NCBI GenBank assembly: GCA_024760905.1
Contig: CM045731.1
Coordinates: 48,485,001 to 48,549,000 of the forward strand
DNA length: 64,000 nucleotides
DNA from: Plotosus lineatus
Lineage: Eukaryota; Chordata; Actinopteri; Siluriformes; Plotosidae
Reading direction: 5' to 3'
Position 1 is the first letter of the stretch. Every line of letters starts with the position of its first letter. Of the stretch, positions 10,660 to 22,138 are shown piece after piece. Below the pieces are notes generated by a model. It did not search any database. It had not been told where the DNA came from and worked only from the letters and a program-made list of their open reading frames with translations. The translations under genes were made by a program, and so were the position numbers.

Positions 10660-12465
10660 GGGTTGACATTTCAACAGAAAAACTACAACTTCTATTGTGT
10701 AAGAATTAGTTCTCAAACATGCTGAAATGTTGTCGGATTCTTAAAAAGGCATCAAAGCAGAATCAGCTCCATGCTTGCACCAGCCTGGTGAAAAAGCATT
10801 GCAACTACTTCGACTGTATCTCGATGGCCACAAATTAAACTCAAGGACCAAAACAGACACAGGGAAGCTAGGTAGGGATGTCAGGTCTTCCCATCTACCT
10901 TTAAAAATGGATCCAGTTTACTCTGACCAATAAATAAATAAATAAAAATTACAAAACAAAGGCAAGGGTTGTATCTAAAGGTCTTGCCAAATATCAAGTT
11001 GACCTACGTGATGCAATTCCCAGATAATGCAGATAAAGCAAAAGTAGACATAATAAGTGAACACAGAGGGAAGGCAATTTCACAGGTGTTTCAGCGAGAC
11101 TGGAGGGTTACGCAATTCTGCTGGAATGACCTAGAACCAGCAATGTCTTGATTTGGCACTGCCATGCACACCTGTCCGAACCTCAATCTGGGTTACCACT
11201 AAAGTGCAAATATAACTGCCCTGTGTGCATGCTTAGCAGATCACATTGCTGCAGAACCAGTAAAAATCAAGGAGAAAAAAAAAATAAAAAAAATCCAGTG
11301 CCAGCCCTCAAATCAAGTTGCAGTGGCTATAGTCACCAACACCCTTTCCTGGAGGTCGGCCTTCCACTTCCATTTTCTTTCTACCAAAATCTAGTAATCA
11401 CTGTCAAACCTTCAAGAAATTTTTCAAGTTATTAGATGCTCAGGTGGGCACAAAAAGTCTTCAAGGGGGAACATCACCCAAACCCAGAACCGTTTTGGTG
11501 ACTATTGCTCCACCACAAGGCCAGATACTTCAGTCCACCAATGATACCAGGCAGCACTCTCTGGTATATGAAGGGGGGAGTCTATTTTGTTTATTTATAT
11601 GAAATTAGGAATCCTCAGCTTTAAGTGTCCCTCCACTTTCAGTAAGAACAGCTGCATGCCATCGGAGTCCCACCTCATCAGTTGTCTCGTGTGGGCTTCT
11701 TTGGTGATGCTCCAGTATGTTTTTCTGTGTTCACTGAGGTTGGAGGGTGGATGGTTTCTGGATTGCATGCTCCATGGTGTGAGCACACAACAGCCCAATT
11801 CAGTATTGCCAACTCTTGACTAATGAATGGGAAGAGCATAGTGACAGTTTAAAGGTCAAAGTAAAGCTGTACTCTGAGTGCAAAGTACATTTAAAATATG
11901 AATGGGCCTCTACTCTACTAAACCAGCCTCTACTCCAACACCAGAGCTGAAGGAAAGGTGCCCAAATTTGTCTTCACGATTGATCTGGATATTTGTTCGC
12001 AGACACACAGGCTCAAAGGATGGCGAGTACAATAACCACCATCCCTACCCCTTAAACTCCAGTTTGGGAAGTGAAGATTAAAAAAAAAAAAAAAAAAAAA
12101 AAAATGAGAAGACACTCACCAGTGTACAAAGAAATATTAAAAAGGGTTATCTACAGATTTGGTCCATGGTCATACATGTAGTCCAGCATGGTATGGAAAG
12201 GATGGAAAATGGCAGTGACTGGTATAGCACAGAGGTATTTATTGAGAACACTTTATTGGAACATTATTCAAGTATTATGTAACGCTACTCAAGATATGGA
12301 AACGATGTCTTGGTTCTTTCCCTATCAACTGTCAAATCAATAAAAGTCACGGTTGTGAAAGGAGACGTGTTCCTTTAAATGATAATGGTTTAGTATGTTA
12401 GTAAATCAGTGGGATAATGCAATTGCAGGTGTGTCAGATTATAAATATAGATGAAAAGATATTGT
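10660..12465. other. Repeat-poor stretch, no gene recognised
   Basis: It appears single copy apart from an A-run at 12079-12104 and a GAGAAAAAAAAATAAAAAAAA tract near 11275. Open frames at 11148-11435 and 11587-11823 lack recognisable motifs. Confidence 0.35.
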
Positions 12466-12469
12466 CTGC

Positions 12470-12815
12470 TGCGATTTACTGTGTGTGCGTGGTCAAAAGT
12501 ATGTGGACACCTTGCCACGATACCCATGCATGCACATTCTGGAGTCATGAACAATAAGATAGCATCGTGTTTAATCTTCTGGGACGACTCTTCTGTAGGA
12601 TTCTCCAACATTTAGCGAAATCAAATTCAAAAAAGACCTGATGAACACTCAGGATTGAAATTCAAGAAAAAGGTGTTCGGTGGGTTTGAGGTCTGAACTC
12701 CTTGTTTTTATTGAAACTTGGTTTGCGGGGCAGGGCACGGTCAAGATACACATGTTCGGGGGCTTTTAGTTCAACTGAAAGGAAGTCATGATACTACAGT
12801 GACAAAACTTCCATT
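12470..12815. mobile_element. Decayed Tc1-like terminal sequence
   Basis: TGGTCAAAAGTATGTGGACACC at the left resembles the TIR of a common fish Tc1-like family, as far as I recall it. The following 300 bases are degenerate and no transposase blocks are readable. Confidence 0.4.
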
Positions 12816-12827
12816 GGAAATAATTTG

Positions 12828-13149
12828 AGGAAGGCGGTGATACGGTGGAATTGCGGTTAGTATGTCTGCCTCACAGCAAGAAGGTCCTGGGTTCAAGTCA
12901 CAGGCTAAGTGTTTCTGTGTGAAGTTCGTATGTACTTGTATGGGTTAGCTCTGGGTACTCCGGTTTCCAAAGACATCAACTTTTCAGTAAATGGCTCTTC
13001 CAAAATGCCCTGCGTGTGGATGCGAGTGTGAATGGTTGGGTGTTTTGCCTGTGGCCATTTGGCGAGCTGTACCATGACTTCGCCTAGCATCGGCTGAGAT
13101 AGACAACCGCTTTCCAACAACTCTATTATTAGGGTTTAAGCAGTTTGAC
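12828..13149 (+). mobile_element. SINE family B
   Basis: The head is GATACGGTGGAATTGCGGTT AGTATGTCTGCCTCACAGC, with AAGAAGGTCCTGGGTTCAAG. The tail has TCGGCTGAGATAGAC and ATTATTAGGGTTTAAGCAG. Confidence 0.85.
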
Positions 13150-13369
13150 AAATTATTGCGTGAGTGAATTTGTGGATGACCAACAAATAGGTGAGATGAT
13201 CAGATGTCCGAACACTCATGGCCACGCAGCGTTGTACAGTAGCAGTGACATGAGGTTATAGAACAACCCATTGCCCCAGGTCAGTATTTGTGTCCTGAAA
13301 TCAAGGCAGCCATCCACAGCAGAGGTTTCCGTCCCTTGTCCTGCACATAGTAGAGTTTTATTATTATGT

Positions 13370-13516
13370 CTGAGGGTCGGTGGTCATGGGTGTATTCAGA
13401 AATGGGAGAAAACCACACAAGCATGAGCAGAACGTGTAAACTCCACACAGAAGAGCCGAGCATGGGACCTTGAACCCAGGACTTTCTTGTCAATGTGCTA
13501 ACCACTACGGCATCAA
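13370..13516 (-). mobile_element. SINE family B, head fragment
   Basis: On the minus strand: GTAGTGGTTAGCACATTGAC, AAGAAAGTCCTGGGTTCAAG, GAGTTTACACGTTCTGCTCATGC. The 3' half is missing. Confidence 0.75.
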
Positions 13517-13671
13517 TACATTTGAGCACATAAAAGTAACGTAATTTGTATTTCTAATGTTTGTATATTCTGCATACTGTTCAAGATGTTCAGAAAATGT
13601 CTGTACATGACAGTGCAAACCCACCATACTACTTAATATTTCTTGATTATTTAGCTTGGCTCTCAATCGTG

Positions 13672-13988
13672 CATTCATTTTCTGAGCTACTTGATCCTAA
13701 TTAGTGTTGCAGGGAGGCTTGCGCCCATCTCCGCCAACTTGTGGTAAGAGTGTGGTACACCCTAGACAGCTCACCACGCCATTGCAAGGCCAAACACTCA
13801 CACCTGGGGCGCTTTGGAACAGCCAATTAGCCTACTGTGCACGTTTCTGAACTGTGTGAGGAAATCTGAGTACTTGAAGGAAACCCACACAATCAATGGG
13901 AGAACATGCAAACTCCACACAGAAACGCCCGGGCTGGGAATCAAACAGAGGCCTTCTTGGCTGCTAACCACTGCGCAACCGTACCGCC
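13672..13988 (-). mobile_element. SINE family B, full length
   Basis: The minus-strand head GGGGCGGTACGGTTGCGCAG is followed by AGCCAAGAAGGCCTC, TTTGCATGTTCTCCC and GGTGAGCTGTCTAGGGTG. The tail is ACTAATTAGGATCAAGTAGC and TCAGAAAATGAATG. Confidence 0.85.
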
Positions 13989-13994
13989 CCAACC

Positions 13995-14670
13995 CTGTTC
14001 TACTGTTGCAAGTATTTTGCAAACAAGTATTTTGAAGATGCTGTCTCCTAGCCAAAAATGATAAATGGTGTAGCATACATCTTTTCTTTCTTTTCATTTT
14101 GAACAGTTGCAGCACATAACAAATGTACTTTATATCACCGTCAGGGTTGCAATCCTTCACAATCCTCTTTGGCCAATTTGGTTTTAAATTCTATTTACAT
14201 CAGCACAATAAGTCAACTGCTTGAGAACAGTAAAATCCACCCAAACAGCCAAGACAACCACACAAAGTGCATTCAGATTGTACAATTTTCATACCGACTA
14301 TACTACTAAGTTTATAAAACCCTTTAATAGTTAACAGCTGAAATTACTATGAGCACCCTACAAAGACGTGCTTAATAATGGAGGCTTGCCATGCACCAAA
14401 ACAGTCATAAAGATGGGTGTGGACCTTAGTCTGGGTTAAAGAAAGGCTCGAACAGCAGTTTGAAGAGAGATGGTGTTAGAGCTCAACCTCTGAGTAAAAA
14501 CACCTTTCATTATCTTCCTCAACAGTACAATTCAAGAGGGTGTGGTCCAACTCACCGGAGAACCAAGACTCAACTAATGTTTCTGGAGCATTAATGCCTT
14601 GCGTGACTAATACGGATCGCATAATGTTTAGGGGTACAAGACTTCCAAGTAGAAATCCCGTCAGACGCCT
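13995..14670. other. Unassigned non-coding sequence
   Basis: I see nothing assignable. Short open frames lack motifs. Confidence 0.3.
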
Positions 14671-14845
14671 CAAGATGCCAAGACCCCTGGGCAAGGTCTC
14701 AAACCCAAGTGTGCCTCTGTATACCCAACAGTATAAACAGCTACCAGGAAAAATACTTCAAGGTAACCTGCTACGGACTAGCATTTGAGTTGAATTCCGA
14801 ATTGCTTCAGGTTATTGAAACGGGAATAAGCTCCAACCTCGAGTA
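14671..14845 (+). mobile_element. SINE family C, diverged body
   Basis: It aligns with 30395-30560: ACCCCTGGGCAAGG, AGTGTG(C/A)CTCTGT, CAGTATAAA, TACCAG, AAGGTAACCTG, GGACTAG and GTTGAA all occur in the same order. The head is lost. Confidence 0.7.
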
Positions 14846-14849
14846 TAAA

Positions 14850-15525
14850 AGAGACCACCAATCTTACACTGACCACCGAACACGGCAGCCAAACCTCGAC
14901 TTTAATCCAACTAAGAAAGGCGATAAAACCATTTCAAGTGGCAGTGTAGAATATTGAACATGCTGAGGGATGAATTGTTCTATCTGCCAAGGGAGCAAGG
15001 TTGTCTAGCAAGATATTAAATTTAAAATATTGCTAGATGATCCAGATTTTGTCAGGTTCCGGACTCAAGAGACCATCAAAGTAAGACCAGGACACGGTTC
15101 ACAAAGATGCAGGGTTTTGAGTTAAGTGCTAAAAACAAGCCAATAGTCCTTCTCCTCCCTAGTATTGAGCACATGCTGAATTTCACATTTTGTTTCTTCT
15201 GACCTTAGAACACTTTTCTACTTTGTCCTCGTCCATTTTAAGTTACTGTTCGCTCAGAGAAGATGCTAGCATTTCTGGATCATGTTCGCATAAAAGATAC
15301 GAGAGGTGAACAACACCACATATTTTAAACTTCTACGATGACACTTTAACATTGAGCTTATGGGAAATGAAAGAGGTGGCTTGAACACAGACTAAACTTT
15401 GTTTTATATCCAGAATATTTTGTATGACATTTTTAGACCAAAAGGATCACATTTAGGGAGTAAGACAGTTTAATTTCCCAGAAAAAAAAAATGTTGCTTC
15501 ATATAAGGGCCACCCTAGTGTATGT
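14850..15525. other. Unassigned non-coding sequence
   Basis: No repeat family or exon is recognised. It is AT-rich, with A-runs near 15481. Confidence 0.3.
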
Positions 15526-15535
15526 ATTTTACACA

Positions 15536-16298
15536 ACATATTTTTCGGGCCATTTTTTTTGGGCGCACCAGATTATAAGGTGCAATATCAGCGAATGCTG
15601 ATTGACCATTCCATTTTCATACATAAGGCGCACTGGATTATAAATGCATTAAGCGAAACAAAAGTCAGACAAGCCAAACTTGATTCAACTCCTTCACAAT
15701 AATTCTCAACATTGGTCAGTGGTAACAATATAAAACAATAAAACTCACTTTTTCAGTTCATTCTTATTCCAAAAATCCGTCAAATTCTCCATATTCAGTG
15801 TCCGAGTTTAACAGTTGCGCAAGTCAGACATAAAACCCGTATCCCTCTAACTTCAACAGCTAGATATTGGTGTCAACAGGTTATGAGTTCTTTAGTTAAT
15901 TCACCCAGAGTAATGGCAAGCCTCGAAGCATCCTCGTAACAAGACAGACGGTCGGTAGAGACGGAGATTCGGTGGAAAAAGTCTAATCGTGACGTAAACT
16001 TCTCTCAGCCACTCACATATTACTCAGCTGACTATGATAGCAGTAATGCCTGAATTTGGACATAAAGCCTGGATCCCTCTAATTTACAGCCTGTTGACAC
16101 CAATATCTAGCGGTTGGAGTTATTTGGTTAATCCACCCGGAATGATGGCAAGCTACAAATTAGTTTGCTTCACTTGGGTTTTGATGGCATCAGTGTGATG
16201 GCGTCACGTGGCTTCATCCACACATAAGGCGCACCGTCATTTTTTTTTGTTGAAGATTAAAGGATGGCGTGCACCTTATGGTCTGAAAAATACATGCG
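15536..16298. mobile_element. Inverted-repeat DNA element with AAGGCGCAC motifs
   Basis: Left end ACATATTTTTCGGGCCATTT and right end, reverse complement CATGTATTTTTCAGACCATA, are inverted copies. Next to each, the motif GCGCACC(A/G)GATTATAAG or its complement recurs (15571, 15625, 16223, 16266). Inside, a block of about 100 bases around GATATTGGTGTCAACAGG (15862) is present inverted around CCTGTTGACACCAATATC (16090). There is no coding capacity. The superfamily is not determined. Confidence 0.65.
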
Positions 16299-16966
16299 TA
16301 CCTACATACATGCATAAATGCACACACGCACTTCATTTCTCCATTGAAAAAAGAAGAAAAAAAAAAAAAACACGCTTGCTGCATTCAAGTTTTCAAAAGA
16401 TTCTGATGAGACACTTTTTTTTTTAACCCAACCTTAAGAAACGCTGCATTTATACATATTTGTGAAACTCAGCCCAGATGCTCTTTGTAAACCCACTCAT
16501 GTTACTGACCTGTTGCCAATTATCAAACTTATGTGCAAAATGTTCCTCCAGCTGTTTCTTTTATTAGTACCACTTGTCCAGTGTTGTGTTGCCCCATCCC
16601 AGCTTTAGAGAAGTGTTGCTGCCGTCAAATTCTAAATGAGAAAATCATCAGCCATAAATATGTAACGTTCCACAATTGATATGTTTGCGTTTTATTGTAC
16701 AGTAGGCCCTTGACTATTTGCGGTTTTGCACCCACGGTTTGAGTATTCGCTGACTGCCGGGCAACCGGCACGTGATTCAAATTCATCCAATGGCTGTCCT
16801 CCTTTCTCCTGATTGGTTGAGCTCATGTCCCACCCCTTTTTCCTCAGTCACGCAGCTATGCGTCTTCTCTGGCTCAGCGATAGAAAACGCTGGATGTCTC
16901 TTCTGAAGAAATAAGACTTTCTCCTGAGAAACGACGGTTTTCTCTGAACTATTGTATTAAAATATT

Positions 16967-18035
16967 TTTAAATTATTATTCCAGTGCAGTACCCAAGTGC
17001 ATGTTTTTGCGTGAGATTTTATGTTCTGTAGCATGTTGAACAAATGATACCAAAAGGATAAACTTTATTACGCTTCATGTCCTTTTACATTGAACTTGGA
17101 GTGACGTCACCAAGATGGTGCTGCCCAGAGGGCAACGTTCCGGAGTTCTCAGAGTCAAATTGTTTCTATATATTTTTTTAAATTTGTTTTATTTGTTGTT
17201 TTGTTTGTTCATGTTTTGCCCTATGCTCGTCTACGACCGGTCGACTCTACTACAGCTATAAGATCGGAGTATCTTAGGGCATGTATAACTAAGCACGCTC
17301 AACTGGGCTTGTTGGCCGGGGTGCGGCTAGCAGAGCTAATATGCTATGGTAGGCAGCTCAATGTGAGCCGCACCCCAGCTGGCAAGAAGCCCAGGCGGGA
17401 AGGGGCCGAACAACGACTCCGGTGCTTGGGATTGCAGGGGATGAAGGCCGTGTAGCCGGCTGGTGCAATCACCTCGAGTCATGTTTCACAGAAACACAGT
17501 CCTGTAAATCCCGCTGCTCTGTAATCTGAGCAAGAAGCTCGTCCATCTTGTTTCGCAAGGACTGAACATTTTCGATGCAGTATGGCCGGAAATGCTAACC
17601 AAGCGCCGGAGACTGAGAACTCCACCTGGGCTTATTGTTAAATGGAGTGCGGTTAGCATTGAGCTCCCATGTAAGCATATTAGCGGTTAGCATTGAGCTC
17701 CCATGTGAGCATATGAGCTCACGATAGAAGTTGTTGCATGCTTAGTTGCCCGAAGTTGCCCATAGCTGTAGTAGGGTCGACCGATCATAGACATGCATAG
17801 TGCAAAACATGAACAAATAAAACAAATTAAAACGAACAAAGAAATAATTTGACTCTGAGAACTCCGCGACATTGCCCTCTAGGCAGTGCCATCTTGGAGA
17901 CGTCACTCCAAGTTCAATGTAAAAGGACAGGAAGCGTAATAAAGTTTATCCTTTTGGTATCGTTTGTTAAACATGCTTACAGAACATAAGTTGATGTTTG
18001 TGCGTGAGATTTTAAGTACTGCACTGGAATAATAA
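16967..18035. mobile_element. Foldback element with arms of about 400 bases
   Basis: The left arm (about 16967-17375) and right arm (about 17630-18035) are inverted copies. Outer ends are ATTATTATTCCAGTGCAGTA and GTACTGCACTGGAATAATAA-type sequence. Inside are ACCAAAAGGATAAACTTTAT, GAGTGACGTCACCAAGATGG and GTTCATGTTTTGCCCTATGC against their complements. The spacer of about 250 bases is GC-rich. An 84-codon frame at 17201-17455 (MPYARLRPVDSTTAIRSEYL region) spans arm and spacer. A half-copy lies at 3437-3848. Confidence 0.75.
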
Positions 18036-18234
18036 TTGAAAAAGACTTTAAAACGAGTGCTTTACAACAGTATATGCTGTATAATGTTTATATTTTATCA
18101 TCAATAAAAATAAGAGTAAAAATTGAAAAGTTTTTCTTAATCATTACTATATTTTACTACATCAATACTGAATTAATGAGTAAGACCGTTTATAGAATGT
18201 GTTTAAGAAGCATATTTTAGCACATGTAATCAGT

Positions 18235-19480
18235 GATCATTACAGGCTGCGCCATTGCGCAATTGGCGCATTAACTAGATAATGTCCGGGAAAATCTAGT
18301 TTATTATACTGTTTAATTTTAAAAGTTAATATCGTTCAAAGAAATGCTAAATAAATCATGCCGGTGAGGACATTTGCACTTAGCGATGGTAATATGAAAG
18401 ACAGCACGTGATTGGTCAGTGGCTCCCGAGCTGACAAATCACAACTGCTATTCCTTTCGCAAACATCATGAAATGCACTTCATTCGTTTTGGGCACACGA
18501 GTGTAGAATCCACTTTTACAGCATTCGCTTTGCTCCAAATTGACACACACATGTCTATAATGAGCATGCCCCGGTGCTTACCCACACTGCCCTTGCTCGC
18601 GATCCGTGAAAACAAACCCAGCCCCTGATGTTTACTATAGAAACATAAAATGGCGTCCAAAGCGAAAAAACATTGCTCAAAGCAGAGAAATTTATTAACA
18701 ACGTGAGGTGCTAGTAACCGAGTGTCAAATGTATCTAATTCCGGTGATATCACTGATAATACTAGTTGCATTGCTACTGCTAGTGACAGTGGGGTGGCTG
18801 CTTGTAGTGCTAGTACTGCTACTGCAATCGCTAACGTTAGCACTGAAGGTGCAGGGATATTTTTTGTAGCAAATAAGGTGAAAATACTGTCAACAGCCTG
18901 AAAGCATAGCAGAAACTTTGAATTATAATATAGGAAGTCTGTTACTGTCGGTTAAAAACAGTTTGTGTTGTATTTTTTCAACTTCCAAATATTTTTAAAT
19001 GTTTGGTTTTGTTTAATTCTGCTATGTGCCTGATGTAAATTAAAATACAGACCGTGTTAAAAACAGTTTGTTCCACTTTTTAACTTGAAGTGTTGTTACC
19101 TTTAATCTGGTAAAATAAAAAATTAAAACTTCAAAGCAATAAACTTGCTTTACCACTAAATTTATAGAGTAGTATGTGATACATCATGTGAAATATTATG
19201 ATACATAACATTGGAGTATTTACTAACTTAGGTCCAGTTTTTACCAGTGAGCTGTCAGAAAATAGCTGAATTAGTTTCTTGGAATAATGTAATATATAAT
19301 AATTTGACCCGTTATTATGGCCCCTAGTTTTTGCCAATGTCCCCAGGTTTTTTTTTTCTCTAGGGGCCAATTTGTCCCCATAAAATTTTGATCTGAAATG
19401 AACACTGTAATAGATTCATAGTATTTTACTTCCGGCTGCTCATTTGCACATGTGACATGATACATGGTGCTTTACTTCCG
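18235..19480. mobile_element. Inner insertion, possible hAT relic
   Basis: The pogo backbone is interrupted after TTAGCACATGTAAT. The inserted part opens with GGCTGCGCCATTGCGCAATTGGCGC, which resembles the start of the hAT element at 44600 (GCTGCGCAACTGCGCAATGG). A short frame MASKAKKHCSKQ lies at 18651. The right boundary is not clear. Confidence 0.4.
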
Positions 19481-19832
19481 AGTACAGAACTCGCGGATTA
19501 TCTCGATTCGCGAGAGGGCTCGGAACCAAACCCCCGCGAATGTCAAGGGCCTACTGTAAATGAAATATGAATTTATGAATCATTATGGTCTACCAAAGAG
19601 GTTTTGTTTTTGCCCATGTTTATGCAAAAAAGTTATGAGCAGATTTTCATAAGATTTCGTAAAACAGAATGAGTCAAGGATTAAATTTTTCATTTTTCAA
19701 TGACCTCTTTCACTGCCCATCCTTGGCAGAGGTTTGTGCTCTCTGGGTGCTTCTAGTTGAATCGTGTACTTATTGACATTTCAACTAGCATCCCATCTTT
19801 TTTGGAATTCATGTTGTATTGTCTGTTATTGA

Positions 19833-20171
19833 GGGGCAGTGGTGGTCTAGTGGTATAGGGCGCTGGATCGCTGATCCAAAGGTTGCGGGTTCGAGTCCCA
19901 CTCTCCACAAGGTTGTCACGGTCCCCCCCCCAGTGCAGCTAACTGGGTTATCAAAGGCGGGCCATGTCTCTCACTGTCTATGGCGAGAGGCATGTAAAAG
20001 AACCATTGCTGACTTTCGTAAAAAGAGTAGCTGCAAAGTCGTCAGCGTGTTTCTGTCCCTTGCTAAAAAGGGTTGTGACGTAAAAACCTCTGCCAAATCA
20101 AACGTGCAAATCAGATGATTCGCTGTGGCGACTCCCGAGTAAAAGGGAAAAAGCCGAAAGGAAGACAGACA
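19833..20171 (+). mobile_element. SINE family A, full length with 18-bp TSD
   Basis: The tRNA-like head is GGGGCAGTGGTGGTCTAGTG with A box GGTCTAGTGGTA and B box GGTTCGAGTCC. The core is AGCTAACTGGGTTATCAAAG and CCATTGCTGACTTTCGTAAA. The body is TTGTGACGTAAAAACCTCTG and the 3' tail GCTGTGGCGACTCCCGAG, AAAAAGCCGAAAGGAAG. It is flanked by perfect 18-base duplications TGTATTGTCTGTTATTGA at 19815-19832 and 20172-20189, showing target-primed insertion and little decay since. Confidence 0.95.
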
Positions 20172-20189
20172 TGTATTGTCTGTTATTGA

Positions 20190-21005
20190 CCTACGCTGCA
20201 AACCTTTACCTCAGACCAAAATGCAGGGGAGGTGAAACATGTGCAACAAGTGATAGAAGCAGATGATAAGAAAGTAGGAATGATGAAAAGAGGAATGGTC
20301 AACCCTGTATGTGTTTTAGTAGTCATGACTTCATCTTTTTTTTTTTTTTTTTTTTGGGGGGGGGGGGGGTACTTGTGTTGACTTTGTCCATATGTGGTTC
20401 AGGCTTTTAAAGGCGCGCACACACGTGGGGAACTCATTTACCACGAACAGTTCGGAGTTGCACTTAGGATTTAACATAAACGTTGAGAAATTCTGGCTCA
20501 AACATGAAAGAGAAGGAGCCCGAGTACTGCTCTGCCATACTGGAAAACATTCCAGCCCGACAATACCACCTTTTCTAAAAAGCGAGCTTCTCACAGAAGT
20601 ATTATGGCATTCGAAGCCTACCACCTGCTTTCTATCAGACTGTCTGGATGATGCCTAGAACAAAAATAAATTTGTACCAGTACACACACACACACACACA
20701 CGTGAAATGGCTAATGGGTCATGTGACTCTGGGAAGAAAAATGGAGCTGCTTCTCTACTAAGCATCGAAGCATTCTCATGTGTTGTCATATTCTGGTAAC
20801 TAATTAATGCCCAGTGACAAAGTCATGAGTTCCTGTACGAACTAATTCAACCATTGTTTAAATGAGGGATTGAGGTCATGACTAGGAATAAATGGGGAAA
20901 CTTAATCAACAAAAATCACACCGTACAACTAAAAAGTTCGGGAAAAAAAATTATGATTATAATAAATTAGGTAGACATTAGCAAAGAAGATTTACAGCCA
21001 TATGA
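20190..21005. other. Unassigned sequence with G-run and (CA)n
   Basis: It contains a T-run/G-run at 20336-20370, an 88-codon frame at 20392-20658 without recognised motifs, and (CA)n at 20682-20702. No repeat family is identified. Confidence 0.35.
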
Positions 21006-21312
21006 ATAAATATATAAATAACTTTGATTTACATCAGGGCGCACACTGCCCCACCCCCACCCCAGCACAACCACCTACAAACTCTCGCACTGACTCCATA
21101 GATGAATTGACCTGTGGAGTGCTCCATGACTTTTCTAGCCAACGCTCCTGCTTTAATTACCATGTAGCTAAATATAACCTTCTCCAGTGCTACACGTCGC
21201 CAGACTAATCTCATCACACGTGAAACCGACACTCATTGTCTACCTGCTTACCTCACATCACTTAACATATATGCCACTCGTTCCAGTTTCATCTCAAACA
21301 AAAGATGTTATA

Positions 21313-21735
21313 TCTTCTTTTTCTTCTTCTTCTTCTCCTTTCGGCTGTTCCCTTCAGGGGTCACCACAGCAAATGATCTGCCTCCATCTCTCCCTATCCT
21401 CTGCATCTTCTACTCTTACTCCAACGAACTTCATGTCCACCGTCACCACATTCATAAATCTTCTCTTTGGTCTTCCTCTGGGCCTTCTGCCTGGTACTTC
21501 CAACCTCAGCATCCTACTACCAATATACTCACTATCCCTCCTCTGTACATGTCCAAACCATCTCAATCTAGCCTCTCTGACTCGGTCTCCAAAACATCTT
21601 ACATGTGCTGTCCCTCTGATGTACTCATTCCTGATCCTATCTATCCTCGTTACTCCCAAAGAGAACCTCAACATTTTCATCTCTGCTACCTCCAGCTCTG
21701 ACTCCTGTCTTTTCCCCAGGGCCACTGTCTCTATA
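21313..21735 (-). mobile_element. RTE-type LINE 3' end, 5'-truncated
   Basis: On the minus strand the last coding segment is open: ELEVAEMKMLRFSLGVTRID, RNEYIRGTAHVRCFGDRVRE, RLRWFGHVQRRDSEYIGSRM, RRPRGRPKRRFMNVVTVDMK, then a stop and the 3' UTR GCTGTGGTGACCCCTGAAGG, ACAGCCGAAAGGAGAAGAAG. This 3' UTR shares its end with the family A SINE tail. The copy is cut at 21735, next to an A-rich tract. Confidence 0.9.
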
Positions 21736-22138
21736 TTAAAAAAAAAAAAAAAAAAAAATTAATTAAAAAAAAAAAAAAGTGTCAGAACGTCAGTATAGCT
21801 CATTAATTAAGATGATAAGTTGTGGCTCTTTACCTCGTTTCACATCGAAGTTTGTGTTTTTGTTTTTAATGTGCGTGTTTTCTTCGCTTGAGTTCAATAT
21901 GGTATTATTTTCAAATGCTTATGCACGTGAGATGAAAATACTGCAAAGCTTCCCAGTATGGGCGAGATCATTTCACTAAACAACTTGTGTCAAATTTGCT
22001 CTTAAAATGGCAGGAGGAAAAAAATGCACAGTAAAATGAAAATATGATGAACACAGGACATTTTTAACAGAGTGGGAGAGGATTTTTTTTTGTTGTTCTT
22101 GAATGTAATGAAAAGACATTCTGCCTTATATACGTCAG

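Larger units (their letters stand above)
16700..19556. mobile_element. Pogo/Tigger-like element enlarged by inner insertions
   Basis: The left terminus CAGTAGGCCCTTGACTATTTG and the reverse complement of the right terminus, CAGTAGGCCCTTGACATTCG, are near-perfect TIRs flanked on both sides by TA. The short relative at 37852-38406 lacks the foldback at 16967-18035 and the segment from about 18235. Those stretches are therefore later insertions. The backbone segment at 18050-18235 (ATTAATGAGTAAGACCGTTT, AAGAAGCATATTTTAGCACA) is shared by both copies. Confidence 0.8.

Noticed and set aside
17201..17455. 84-codon frame as a host gene
   Set aside because: It spans the arm and spacer of a foldback element and has no exon context.
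19833..19905. tRNA-like sequence with A and B boxes
   Set aside because: It is the head of a dispersed SINE family with many copies and SINE bodies attached, not a functional tRNA gene. The same applies to the family B, C and D heads.
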